From CAZXVU01 sp964644465 (GTDB taxonomy: Bacteria; Chlamydiota; Chlamydiia; Chlamydiales; SM23-39), in assembly GCA_964644465.1 (NCBI GenBank), contig CAZXVU010000127.1:1-5390 (forward strand): DNA of 5,390 nucleotides. The letters are read 5' to 3'. A program made the translations under genes and the position numbers. The notes beneath the pieces were generated by a model, which saw nothing but the letters and a program-made list of their open reading frames with translations, had not been told where the DNA came from and searched no databases. Below, in pieces: positions 1 to 5,390 of the stretch (position 1 is the first letter of the stretch; the number at the start of each line of letters is the position of its first letter).

Positions 1-1138
1 GGTGGTCGTGATAGGTTTCGAGTTCGGCGCCTTTGAGCGCTGATTGGTGGATGACAAGGCCGTCTGGCTTTTCTTCGATCTTTGCGCCCATTTTTTTCAA
101 TTCAGTGGCAATGGCATGGATCCGATCCGACTCTTTTTTCCGGGCAATCGCTGCATTGACAATCTCCGTTTTTCCCTCAGCAAAACATCCGATGACTGCG
201 AGGATAGGTAGAGCGTCGATAAAATCGTTTACATCGATGCGGGCTCCTTTTAAACGGGACCCTTTTTTTACGGTGATGGAGTTGTTTTGATAAGTAAATT
301 TAGCTCCCATCGATTCTAAAACAGGAATGATCGCTTTGTCTCCTTGCACATCGTTCATGTCGAGCGTTTCGAGAGTCAATTCAGAATCGGTCACAAGGGC
401 TGCTGCAATGGGAAAGGCCGCTGAGCTAAAATCTCCAGGTACGGTGTAGTTAAAGCCTTTGATGGAGCCGTTTCCTTTCATTTTATATTCTTTGTAATCC
501 CGATTTTCATAAGGGATTTTAAATCGGTCGAGCCAGCTTAAAGTCAATTCGATCCACGGCTTTTCACCTGGGTTCGTCACATGCAGATCGAGCGGATGAG
601 GCGCAAAAGCTCCAGCGATTAAAAGCGCAGAAACAGGTTGGGAATCTTCTCCGGAAATTGAGGTTTTGCCGCTTTTCCAAGGTCCTTTAATGATGATCGG
701 AGCGCATCCGTCGAGACGGCTTGATACTGCCATGGCGCCGAGCTGCGTTAGGGCATCGAGCAGCGGCTTTACGGGCCTGTTGTGGCGGATGGAATGATCT
801 CCTGTCAAGATGGTGTAGCTGGGATAAAGAGAGGCCAAACCGCCGATAAAACGGAGCACCTGTCCTGAATTGCCGCAGGAAATCACATCTTCCGCTGGCT
901 GCAGTTTCCCTCCTATTCCCTGAACCGTGATTTCATCGGGTTTTGCTTCGACTTTGGAGCCAAATTGTCTGATTGCCTCGATCATTGCAGTTGTATCGGG
1001 AGATTGTAGATAATGGGAAATATGGCTTGCGCCGTGCGCCATGAAAGAAAAGACAAGCGCGCGCAGAGTATGCGATTTTGAAGGAGGAATCGCCATTTTC
1101 CCATGAAGAGAGCTGGGATAGATTTTTACTTTAACCAT
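1..1138 (-). CDS. aroA: EPSP synthase (3-phosphoshikimate 1-carboxyvinyltransferase), partial, C-terminus beyond left edge
   Basis: Cytosolic shikimate-pathway enzyme that joins shikimate-3-phosphate and phosphoenolpyruvate to give EPSP and phosphate. The reverse strand reads open from ATG at 1138 for 379 codons to the left edge. The family is usually 420-445 aa, so roughly 50-60 residues are missing. Visible motifs: PPSKSHTLRA (residues 18-27, K21/S22/R26 matching E. coli K22/S23/R27), CGNSGQVLRF (88-97, the PEP-site glycine loop), LTGDHSIRHNRPVKPLLDAL (111-130), DSQ (165-167, where most families have SSQ), VPGDFSSAAF (233-242), FIDALPILAV (306-315, D308 matching catalytic D313), RKKESDR (333-339, K335/E336 matching K340/E341) and the start of YHDHR at the edge. 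The DSQ, SSAAF and FIDALPILAV blocks match the Chlamydia AroA I recall, which is the main taxonomic clue. The start lies inside the end of aroB, with GGA 6 nt upstream, suggesting translational coupling. No disrupting stop is seen. Confidence 0.96.
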   Translation of the reverse strand, partial: MVKVKIYPSSLHGKMAIPPSKSHTLRALVFSFMAHGASHISHYLQSPDTTAMIEAIRQFGSKVEAKPDEITVQGIGGKLQPAEDVISCGNSGQVLRFIGGLASLYPSYTILTGDHSIRHNRPVKPLLDALTQLGAMAVSSRLDGCAPIIIKGPWKSGKTSISGEDSQPVSALLIAGAFAPHPLDLHVTNPGEKPWIELTLSWLDRFKIPYENRDYKEYKMKGNGSIKGFNYTVPGDFSSAAFPIAAALVTDSELTLETLDMNDVQGDKAIIPVLESMGAKFTYQNNSITVKKGSRLKGARIDVNDFIDALPILAVIGCFAEGKTEIVNAAIARKKESDRIHAIATELKKMGAKIEEKPDGLVIHQSALKGAELETYHDH

Positions 1139-2234
1139 TTTTCATCCAGTCGAGCATCTCTTCGAATTCGCGGGGTTTGATGATTGAACAGTATTCTCCA
1201 TCAAAGGGGACGCAATGTCCAATCTGATCGATCAAGACGACGCGGGGAACTGCATTTTTTGCTTTTTTATCGAGGGCCATGGCTTCAAAAAATCTAAGTT
1301 TATCAAAACGCTTTGGCAGTTTTATCGAAAAGCCGAATTGGCGGAAGAGCTTTAAGATCCGATCCAAGACTTTCAATGGCAGATGGCCTAATTTGTAGCT
1401 CAAATAACTTTCCGCCATGCAGCCAATCGCAACAGCTTCTCCATGCGGAATGGCGAATTGTGATAAATGCTCTAAGGCATGGCCTACCGTGTGGCCAAAA
1501 TTCAAGATCCTTCGATATCCCTTTTCATCGGGATCGAGTTCGACAACGCCTACTTTAGTTTGGATCGAAGAGAGGATCAGCTTTTCGATGATTTCCCCTT
1601 CTTTCCAGTGGAGCACATCTTTTTCGCACCGCGCAAAAAGGGCTTCATTGGCGATGAGACCATATTTCAATATTTCTCCTAGCCCATTTTGCCATTCGCT
1701 TTGAGGCAGGGTTTTTAAAAAATCGACATCGATGAAGATCGATTTGGGGTGATAAAAGGTGCCGATCAGGTTTTTCCCAAATGGAGTATCGACAGCTGTT
1801 TTTCCCCCGATCGCCGCATCGACCATCGCCAATAGGCTTGTCGGGATATAAACAACAGGGACCCCCCTCATGTAGGTAGAGGCTAGGTATCCCACTAAAT
1901 CGGTCGTGACCCCCCCTCCCACGGCGATGATCAGGCAATCGCGGCCCAATTTCCGTTTTAAAAGCTCATCTTCTAAAACTTGCTTGATTTCGCGGGATTT
2001 GGAGGCCTCGCCCCCAGGAAAGGAGATTACAGGATATTTAAGATTTTCCTTGTCAAGCTTCTTAGCTATCCCGAGTCCATACCGCTCGGCGACGGCTGCA
2101 TCGGCGATGATTGCCCCTCTTTTGGGCCAGGCGAGGATGGCAGCCGCAAAAGCGGGGTGGTCCACAAGGCCCCGGGTAAAAATAAGGTCGGTCTGAAAAC
2201 GGGGTGGCGGGGGGGTTAAGGTGATCTTTTCCAT
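1131..2234 (-). CDS. aroB: 3-dehydroquinate synthase
   Basis: Cytosolic NAD+- and divalent-metal-dependent enzyme that converts DAHP to 3-dehydroquinate, the second shikimate step. The predicted protein is 367 aa, normal for the family. Motifs in order: GGEASK (74-79), the glycine-rich GGGVTTDLVGY (106-116), PTSLLAMVDAAIGGKT (131-146), KNLIG (154-158), GLGEILKYG (184-192, with E187 as metal ligand and K190), FGHTVGHALEH (247-257, with H249 as metal ligand and H253) and HGEAVAIG (264-271, with H264 as metal ligand). All expected active-site residues are present, so the enzyme should work. I chose ATG 2234. An in-frame GTG at 2273 would add 13 residues (VLKSAGIVYSFF-like) that do not resemble AroB. 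No strong ribosome site precedes either start. The gene ends 8 nt into aroA, so the two form one transcription unit. A proline-rich start (TPPPPR) comes from a run of seven C. Confidence 0.96.
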   Translation of the reverse strand: MEKITLTPPPPRFQTDLIFTRGLVDHPAFAAAILAWPKRGAIIADAAVAERYGLGIAKKLDKENLKYPVISFPGGEASKSREIKQVLEDELLKRKLGRDCLIIAVGGGVTTDLVGYLASTYMRGVPVVYIPTSLLAMVDAAIGGKTAVDTPFGKNLIGTFYHPKSIFIDVDFLKTLPQSEWQNGLGEILKYGLIANEALFARCEKDVLHWKEGEIIEKLILSSIQTKVGVVELDPDEKGYRRILNFGHTVGHALEHLSQFAIPHGEAVAIGCMAESYLSYKLGHLPLKVLDRILKLFRQFGFSIKLPKRFDKLRFFEAMALDKKAKNAVPRVVLIDQIGHCVPFDGEYCSIIKPREFEEMLDWMKNG

Positions 2235-2294
2235 AAAAAAACTATACACTATCCCTGCACTTTTCAGCACCACTGTAAAGTAAAATTTTTAGTT

Positions 2295-2322
2295 GATATA
2301 ATTAATAATTTAATTATTACAA
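2295..2322 (-). promoter_or_regulatory. Candidate leftward promoter for aroB-aroA
   Basis: On the reverse strand, TTGTAA (2322-2317) and TATATC (2300-2295) are separated by 16 nt. Each matches the sigma70-type consensus at 4 of 6 positions. Initiation would fall near 2288, leaving a leader of about 54 nt before ATG 2234. The stretch is so AT-rich that chance matches are easy, so this is only a candidate. It overlaps an AT palindrome at 2303-2319. Confidence 0.3.
2303..2319. repeat. 17-bp AT-only inverted repeat in the divergent intergenic region
   Basis: TAATAATT (2303-2310) and AATTATTA (2312-2319) are perfect inverted arms around a single T at 2311. The palindrome sits between the two divergent transcription units and inside the spacer of the candidate aroB promoter. 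It could be a regulator site or simply AT-rich upstream DNA. With no G or C in it, chance is a real explanation. Confidence 0.4.
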
Positions 2323-2336
2323 TACTTGATTTTAAC

Positions 2337-2365
2337 TTGTTTTATTCAACGATTTTTCATATAAT
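2337..2365 (+). promoter_or_regulatory. Sigma70-type promoter of the repeat-protein gene
   Basis: TTGTTT (2337-2342) and a perfect TATAAT (2360-2365) are separated by exactly 17 nt. Transcription would start near 2371-2373, giving a leader of about 30 nt before ATG 2403. The first T of the -35 box is also the first base of an upstream in-frame TTG, which therefore cannot be the start codon if this promoter is used. A second TATAAT at 2297-2302 has no credible -35 partner. The same layout (TTGTAT-17-TATAAT) precedes the next rightward gene. Confidence 0.7.
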
Positions 2366-2392
2366 TAATGGCACAAAATTAACCATAGGTAT

Positions 2393-2402
2393 AGGTAACC
2401 AT
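2393..2402 (+). promoter_or_regulatory. Ribosome binding site supporting ATG 2403
   Basis: AGG at 2393-2395 lies 7 nt before the ATG at 2403, and an earlier TAGG precedes it at 2387-2390. The short leader also contains AACCATA twice (2381-2387 and 2397-2403), 16 nt apart, the second copy running into the start codon. This spacing favours ATG 2403 over the upstream TTG at 2337. Confidence 0.55.
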
Positions 2403-4166
2403 ATGTCATTATCATTTCCAGTACAATCAGGCTCTCCAAGAGCTGTTGACGGTCAACCCGCAGCCGCAACAGTTGCTTCTACAGCCCTTACAGCTACAGC
2501 TAAAAAAGCTAAAACTGTATTTACAGTAGAAACTCCTGCTGTTGCACAGTTTGCTCAAAAAACATTAGAAAACCTCACAGTTAAAAACGAGTTTTTCAAA
2601 TTTGTTCAACTCCCTGTTAAACAACAAATTACTACTCTTTATGCTCAAACGATTGTTTCTGTAAAAAATAACGAATCTACAGAAGCTGTAGCCGCATCTT
2701 TGGCACATATTAATTTAGCGCCAACTGAAAGAGCTCAAGTCTTGAAATTTGCAGTCAGCCTCGCAACAAAGAATGCGAAAGAGCCAACTGCTGAGCAAAC
2801 AACTTTGATCGCATACTTAACTGAGCAATTCCGTGCAGCAACAGTTGAAGCAGCCGCTCAACTTCCTGTTCAAGAAGATCAAGTTGAACGTAAAGAAGCT
2901 CTACCCTCAACACAACCTCCTGCAGTAACTTCTGAACCTGCTCCTGCTACAGAAGCGGATACAACAGCTACAGTTAAAACTAATAAAGAAGCTGATGCTC
3001 CAAAAGCAGATGTTGTTGCTCCTAACACTGGCATGTCAGCAAAAGCGAAATTTGCTACTGGCTTGCTAATGCTTACTGGCGTTGCTGCTACGAGCGTTTA
3101 TGTTTATAACAATTACTTCGCTCAACCAGCACTAGGCCCAGTATTTGGACCTAACGAAAATTTTGAAGCAGCAACTGCAGCTTATCACGAAGCAAATTTC
3201 GCTCAATCTACGAATCTATATTATCAACCACCAATGCCTACTTTAGTTGATAACGCGTTGGAAACTGGTAGAGTCATGTTCGGTACAGTTGTTAATACGA
3301 CAACTCCTTATCTTGAACAAGCAAGAGACGCTGCAACTCCTTATGTAACTACAGTTGTTGATGCAGCTACTCCATACGTAACACAAGCAAGAGACGCTTT
3401 AAATACAGCTGTTGAAACTGCAACTCCATATGTACGACAAGCTGTTNNNNNNNNNNNNNNNNNNNNNNNNNNNNNNNNNNNNNNNNNNNNNNNNNNNNNN
3501 NNNNNNNNNNNNNNNNNNNNNNNNNNNNNNNNNNNNNNNNNNNNNNCAGCAAAAGACGCTGTTGTTGAAGCTGCAACTCCTTATTATGACCAAGCTCTTA
3601 AAGCTGCCGTTTATGCGAAGGATGAAATCGTCGCAGCTGCATATTCAGGCGAACCAGTCCAGCTAGGCGCAGTAGCATTAGGAACTGCATTAGCAGTACC
3701 TGTCACTTACAAAACAACGAAAGTTCTTGGAAAAGTTGGCTTAGCGACTGTAAAGCTTGCAACGCGAGCAACTGTAGCGACTGTAAAGCTTGCAACGCGA
3801 GCAACTATCGGCGCAGTAAAGGTTCCATTTAAAGCCGTTGCTCTTGTAGCACGCGGAACTGCCGCTACTGTGAAGTTTCCATTCAAAGCCACAGCCTTTG
3901 TAGCTAGAGGTCTTTGGAATGGCGGTAGAGCAGCATTCGGTGGATGCGCAACGAGAGTTAGTTCCGTCAGAACACGGATGTTTGGAACAAAAACAATGGC
4001 CGCAGCTGCAGCAGCAGCCGGTGGTGATGCAGCTCTTAAACCTAAGTTTATCAGCGCAGATAATTGGGCCAAATTGAATACTGAGGATAAGGCTCGATTC
4101 AAAGAGCTTGTTAACACTGGAACGCCTCTCGACAGATCAAGGTTTATTGAAGAACATTGCAAATAA
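2403..4166 (+). CDS. Ala/Thr-rich repeat protein, probably membrane-associated, function unknown; interrupted by an assembly gap
   Basis: I do not recognise this gene. With the 100-N gap counted at face value it is 587 codons from ATG 2403; an in-frame TTG at 2337 is rejected because it falls in the -35 box. Layout: a Thr/Ala-rich start (1-45); a mostly helical stretch (46-155); a Pro/acidic, probably disordered linker (155-210); a hydrophobic segment at 217-235 (FATGLLMLTGVAATSVYVY), the best membrane candidate; tandem 11-residue TPY units from 301 into the gap, with one more at 392-402; a second, weaker hydrophobic stretch at 421-436; cationic repeats at 448-505; seven alanines (533-539); and a charged helical tail (541-587). 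There is no N-terminal signal peptide. Proline-started 11-mers recall apolipoprotein A/E-type amphipathic helices, so lipid-surface binding is a reasonable inference but unproven. In Chlamydiota a type III-exported protein is possible. The gene has its own promoter and terminator, and lower GC than the aro genes. The reading frame and length across the gap are uncertain. Confidence 0.8.
   Translation: MSLSFPVQSGSPRAVDGQPAAATVASTALTATAKKAKTVFTVETPAVAQFAQKTLENLTVKNEFFKFVQLPVKQQITTLYAQTIVSVKNNESTEAVAASLAHINLAPTERAQVLKFAVSLATKNAKEPTAEQTTLIAYLTEQFRAATVEAAAQLPVQEDQVERKEALPSTQPPAVTSEPAPATEADTTATVKTNKEADAPKADVVAPNTGMSAKAKFATGLLMLTGVAATSVYVYNNYFAQPALGPVFGPNENFEAATAAYHEANFAQSTNLYYQPPMPTLVDNALETGRVMFGTVVNTTTPYLEQARDAATPYVTTVVDAATPYVTQARDALNTAVETATPYVRQAVXXXXXXXXXXXXXXXXXXXXXXXXXXXXXXXXXXAKDAVVEAATPYYDQALKAAVYAKDEIVAAAYSGEPVQLGAVALGTALAVPVTYKTTKVLGKVGLATVKLATRATVATVKLATRATIGAVKVPFKAVALVARGTAATVKFPFKATAFVARGLWNGGRAAFGGCATRVSSVRTRMFGTKTMAAAAAAAGGDAALKPKFISADNWAKLNTEDKARFKELVNTGTPLDRSRFIEEHCK
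3303..3446 (+). repeat. Tandem 33-bp (11-codon) TPY repeat array, left side of gap
   Basis: Units of 33 nt begin at 3303, 3336 and 3369, each opening with ACTCC. A 21-nt spacer (3402-3422) precedes a fourth unit at 3423 that runs into the N gap. The protein consensus is T-P-Y-[LV]-x-x-[AV]-x-D-A-x. Units 1 and 3 share the segment CAAGCAAGAGACGCT, so they are closer to each other than to unit 2. The array resumes beyond the gap with a TPYYDQALKAA unit at 3576-3608, preceded by GCAAAAGACGCT, a variant of the same segment. Confidence 0.85.
3447..3546. other. Assembly gap of 100 N
   Basis: Exactly 100 N, the usual placeholder for a gap of unknown length. It lies inside the 33-bp repeat array, where short-read assemblies commonly break. 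The number of missing repeat units, and whether the two sides really share a frame, cannot be known from this sequence. The apparent frame agreement (34 unknown codons) has a one-in-three chance of arising by accident. Confidence 0.98.
3744..3809 (+). repeat. Near-perfect tandem 33-bp duplication
   Basis: Two adjacent 33-nt copies (3744-3776 and 3777-3809) encode ATVKLATRATV and ATVKLATRATI. Counting two bases before each copy, 3742-3773 and 3775-3806 are identical over 32 nt. Synonymous positions are also unchanged, so the duplication is recent or homogenised. The unit length of 11 codons matches the upstream TPY array. Confidence 0.92.
3813..3920 (+). repeat. Diverged tandem 54-bp (18-codon) repeat, cationic
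   Basis: Copy A (3813-3866) encodes AVKVPFKAVALVARG and more; copy B (3867-3920) encodes TVKFPFKATAFVARG and more. Both keep VK.PFKA.A.VARG at an 18-residue period. The DNA copies have drifted at many codon third positions, so this duplication is older than the 33-bp pair just upstream. Spaced K/R among A, V and F suggest amphipathic helices, which is an inference. Confidence 0.8.
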
Positions 4167-4190
4167 TAAAGCCTAGTTAGTTAGTTCTAT

Positions 4191-4217
4191 AAACCCCCGA
4201 GAAATCGGGGGTTTTTT
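4191..4217 (+). terminator. Intrinsic terminator after the repeat-protein gene
   Basis: AAACCCCCGA (4191-4200) pairs perfectly with TCGGGGGTTT (4205-4214) around a GAAA loop, followed by TTTTTT (4212-4217). It begins 24 nt after the stop codon at 4166 and separates this gene from the next, which has its own promoter. Confidence 0.95.
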
Positions 4218-4264
4218 ATTGCCTATAATGACAATTAAATATTTTAATTTGTAGTTAATTATCG

Positions 4265-4293
4265 TTGTATTCTGGTTTTGTTTTATATATAAT
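4265..4293 (+). promoter_or_regulatory. Sigma70-type promoter of the 326-aa protein gene
   Basis: TTGTAT (4265-4270) and a perfect TATAAT (4288-4293) are 17 nt apart. Initiation near 4300 would leave a leader of about 20 nt. AT-rich DNA lies just upstream. The boxes differ from those of the preceding gene's promoter at one base, which suggests similar expression. Another TATAAT at 4224-4229 has no -35 partner. Confidence 0.7.
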
Positions 4294-4309
4294 CCCTGAC
4301 AATTTAATT

Positions 4310-4319
4310 AGGGTTTATT
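4310..4319 (+). promoter_or_regulatory. Ribosome binding site for ATG 4320
   Basis: AGGG at 4310-4313 lies 6 nt before the ATG at 4320, a standard distance, and supports this start. Confidence 0.65.
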
Positions 4320-5300
4320 ATGGGCATTACAGAAGTTCAAAAAGTTTCTCAACAGGCCAGTGTTGTTACTTCCGAGCCAAGCAGAGAAAGCAATGATTTA
4401 ACGACAAGAGTAGACGAAGCGGCAAGCTCCGTTCAGTTGAGGCCAGAGGCCAATGGTCGCTTTGAAGGGACAGCCTTTCACGATTTGACAGGGGTTCTCT
4501 TCAATGAAGAGACAACGCCTCCTATGGAATATCTAGTCCACGCCCTTTTAGAAGAAGTCCAAGAACTCAGCGAGGAAGGGTTCTCAGAAGACATGAATCT
4601 GGATTTCCAAGCTCTTGAATTCGTTTTGGCGGACCTCCAGGAACAAGCTCCAAAAAATCTCCAGCCTGTTTTGAAAAAATGTCTTGCTATTGCAAGAGAA
4701 AAGAATGCGCCCCAAGAATTGACTCAGTTTTTGGAAAAGAAACTGGAAGGTCTTATCGAAGCTCCTTTCCAGAGCTCTGCAACATTGGGATTGCCTCTTG
4801 AAGAAATGGATGAGCCAGTGCAAGATTGGAGCCGAATAGCTATGATTGGAACAGCTTTCATGGTAGGTATTTTTGCGCTCTCTTATTTGTTTGGTGGAGC
4901 CTCTGTGAAAGCTTCAGAGCCATCTCGATCAGAAGCGCCTGCTCCTTCAGCCAGCAGCCAAATACCGAAGACCATTGTGAATCCAGTACCTGTAATTGAG
5001 ACGATGTCCGCTGCTGAGATGAAGTTCAATTCGCCTCCAGTGGCGCCGAATCCAGTTTTTATCACTGCTATAATGGCTGCTGGTCTGATTGGCGTCTATG
5101 CAGTGACTGAGGGTGGTGGAACTACACCTGCGAATGCAGAAGAGCTAGAGAAGGGTGTAGATTCTGATGAAATCCCAAAGACCGAAGTCAGACACAGACG
5201 GGTATCTAGCACCACATTGGATGAATTAATTGATATTTATAATAAAAGTTTGGTGCCCAATACACTTCTGTCTAGAATCAAAAGTTGGTGGCAATCATGA
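4320..5300 (+). CDS. Unknown protein with acidic helical N-terminal half and two hydrophobic segments
   Basis: I do not recognise this 326-aa protein. Residues 1-50 are polar and probably disordered. Residues 66-145 are strongly helical and acidic (for example LLEEVQELSEEGFSED at 76-91), with no coiled-coil register I can assert. A hydrophobic segment at 173-192 (IAMIGTAFMVGIFALSYLFG) and another at 246-263 (VFITAIMAAGLIGVYAVT) flank a Pro/Ser/Ala-rich linker of about 53 residues. The tail (264-326) is charged and ends KSWWQS. There is no N-terminal signal peptide or lipobox. Two hydrophobic segments in a chlamydial protein bring inclusion-membrane (Inc) proteins to mind, but Inc segments are usually much closer together, so that label is not justified. 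It shares an overall plan with the upstream gene (helical domain, Pro/acidic linker or junction, membrane segment) and a similar promoter, but no convincing alignment. Its stop overlaps the next start (ATGA), implying an operon. Confidence 0.85.
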   Translation: MGITEVQKVSQQASVVTSEPSRESNDLTTRVDEAASSVQLRPEANGRFEGTAFHDLTGVLFNEETTPPMEYLVHALLEEVQELSEEGFSEDMNLDFQALEFVLADLQEQAPKNLQPVLKKCLAIAREKNAPQELTQFLEKKLEGLIEAPFQSSATLGLPLEEMDEPVQDWSRIAMIGTAFMVGIFALSYLFGGASVKASEPSRSEAPAPSASSQIPKTIVNPVPVIETMSAAEMKFNSPPVAPNPVFITAIMAAGLIGVYAVTEGGGTTPANAEELEKGVDSDEIPKTEVRHRRVSSTTLDELIDIYNKSLVPNTLLSRIKSWWQS

Positions 5301-5390
5301 CAGTCAATGCTGTTCCTTATTTTCAACCTTCCCAAACGCAAACCATCGAAAGAACGAGGGCGCTTCCTGAAGTTGAATCAACTTTAGAAG
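5297..5390 (+). CDS. Start of an unknown gene, truncated by right edge
   Basis: An open frame begins at ATG 5297, which overlaps the preceding TGA stop as ATGA, and stays open for 31 codons to the right edge. It begins MTVNAVPYFQPSQTQ, a polar, probably disordered start similar in style to the N-termini of the two genes before it. A G-rich GGTGG lies a few bases upstream, inside the previous gene, and could serve as a ribosome site. The ATGA overlap suggests translational coupling. The fragment is too short to name a family. Confidence 0.65.
   Translation, partial: MTVNAVPYFQPSQTQTIERTRALPEVESTLE

Noticed and set aside
33..290. 85-codon open frame on the plus strand
   Set aside because: It lies entirely opposite conserved aroA coding sequence and its product resembles nothing known.
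1910..1916. Second seven-base C/G run, inside aroB
   Set aside because: It encodes the conserved glycine-rich GGGV motif, so the run follows from the protein sequence and is not a likely switch.
2235..2273. GTG at 2273 as start of aroB
   Set aside because: It would add 13 residues unlike AroB; ATG 2234 gives a normal family length and N-terminus.
2337..2402. TTG at 2337 as start of the repeat-protein gene, adding 22 residues
   Set aside because: It lies in the -35 box of a well-formed promoter, upstream of the expected transcription start, and has no ribosome site. ATG 2403 has AGG at 7 nt.
3303..3810. CRISPR array or mobile-element repeats
   Set aside because: The repeats are in-frame 33- and 54-bp coding units without unique spacers. 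No transposase, terminal inverted repeats or cas genes are visible.
3707..4162. 151-codon open frame on the minus strand, Ala/Val-rich
   Set aside because: It is antisense to the repeat-protein gene. Its low-complexity product mirrors the Ala/Thr-rich coding strand, and no promoter or ribosome site is apparent.
4320..5300. Assignment as a chlamydial Inc protein
   Set aside because: The two hydrophobic segments are separated by about 53 residues, whereas Inc proteins have a tight bilobed hydrophobic pair.

Overview
The window most likely comes from a member of the Chlamydiota outside the genus Chlamydia. The evidence is the partial EPSP synthase on the left. It carries sequence blocks I recognise from chlamydial AroA: PPSKSH..LRA, a DSQ in place of the usual SSQ, VPGDxSSAAF and FIDALPILAV. 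Moderate GC in the aro genes, lower GC in the right half, and sigma70-like TTGTWT-17-TATAAT promoters fit this. The genus cannot be fixed from the window, though a Waddlia-, Simkania- or Parachlamydia-like organism is plausible. A run of exactly 100 N shows that this is a scaffold from a draft or metagenome assembly.

Left half, minus strand (1-2234): a two-gene shikimate-pathway operon. aroB (3-dehydroquinate synthase, complete) is transcribed leftward, and its last 8 bases overlap the start of aroA (EPSP synthase), which runs off the left edge about 50-60 residues before its expected end. They catalyse the second and sixth steps of chorismate synthesis.

Centre (2235-2402): an AT-rich divergent intergenic region. 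It holds a good rightward promoter for the next gene, a weaker leftward candidate for aroB, and a 17-base AT-only palindrome.

Right half, plus strand (2403-5390): three genes that I do not recognise. The first (about 587 codons counting the gap) is an Ala/Thr-rich protein. It has a helical N-terminal region, one clear membrane segment, a tandem 11-residue TPY repeat array interrupted by the assembly gap, a second hydrophobic stretch, and a cationic region built of 11- and 18-residue repeats. It has its own promoter and a strong intrinsic terminator. The second (326 aa) has an acidic helical N-terminal half and two hydrophobic segments flanking a Pro/Ser-rich linker. It has a promoter closely matching that of the first. 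The third overlaps it by ATGA and is cut by the right edge. This half looks like a lineage-specific accessory locus of membrane-associated, possibly exported, proteins beside a housekeeping operon. No function can be assigned from the sequence. The apolipoprotein-like repeat architecture of the first protein is the most unusual content of the window.
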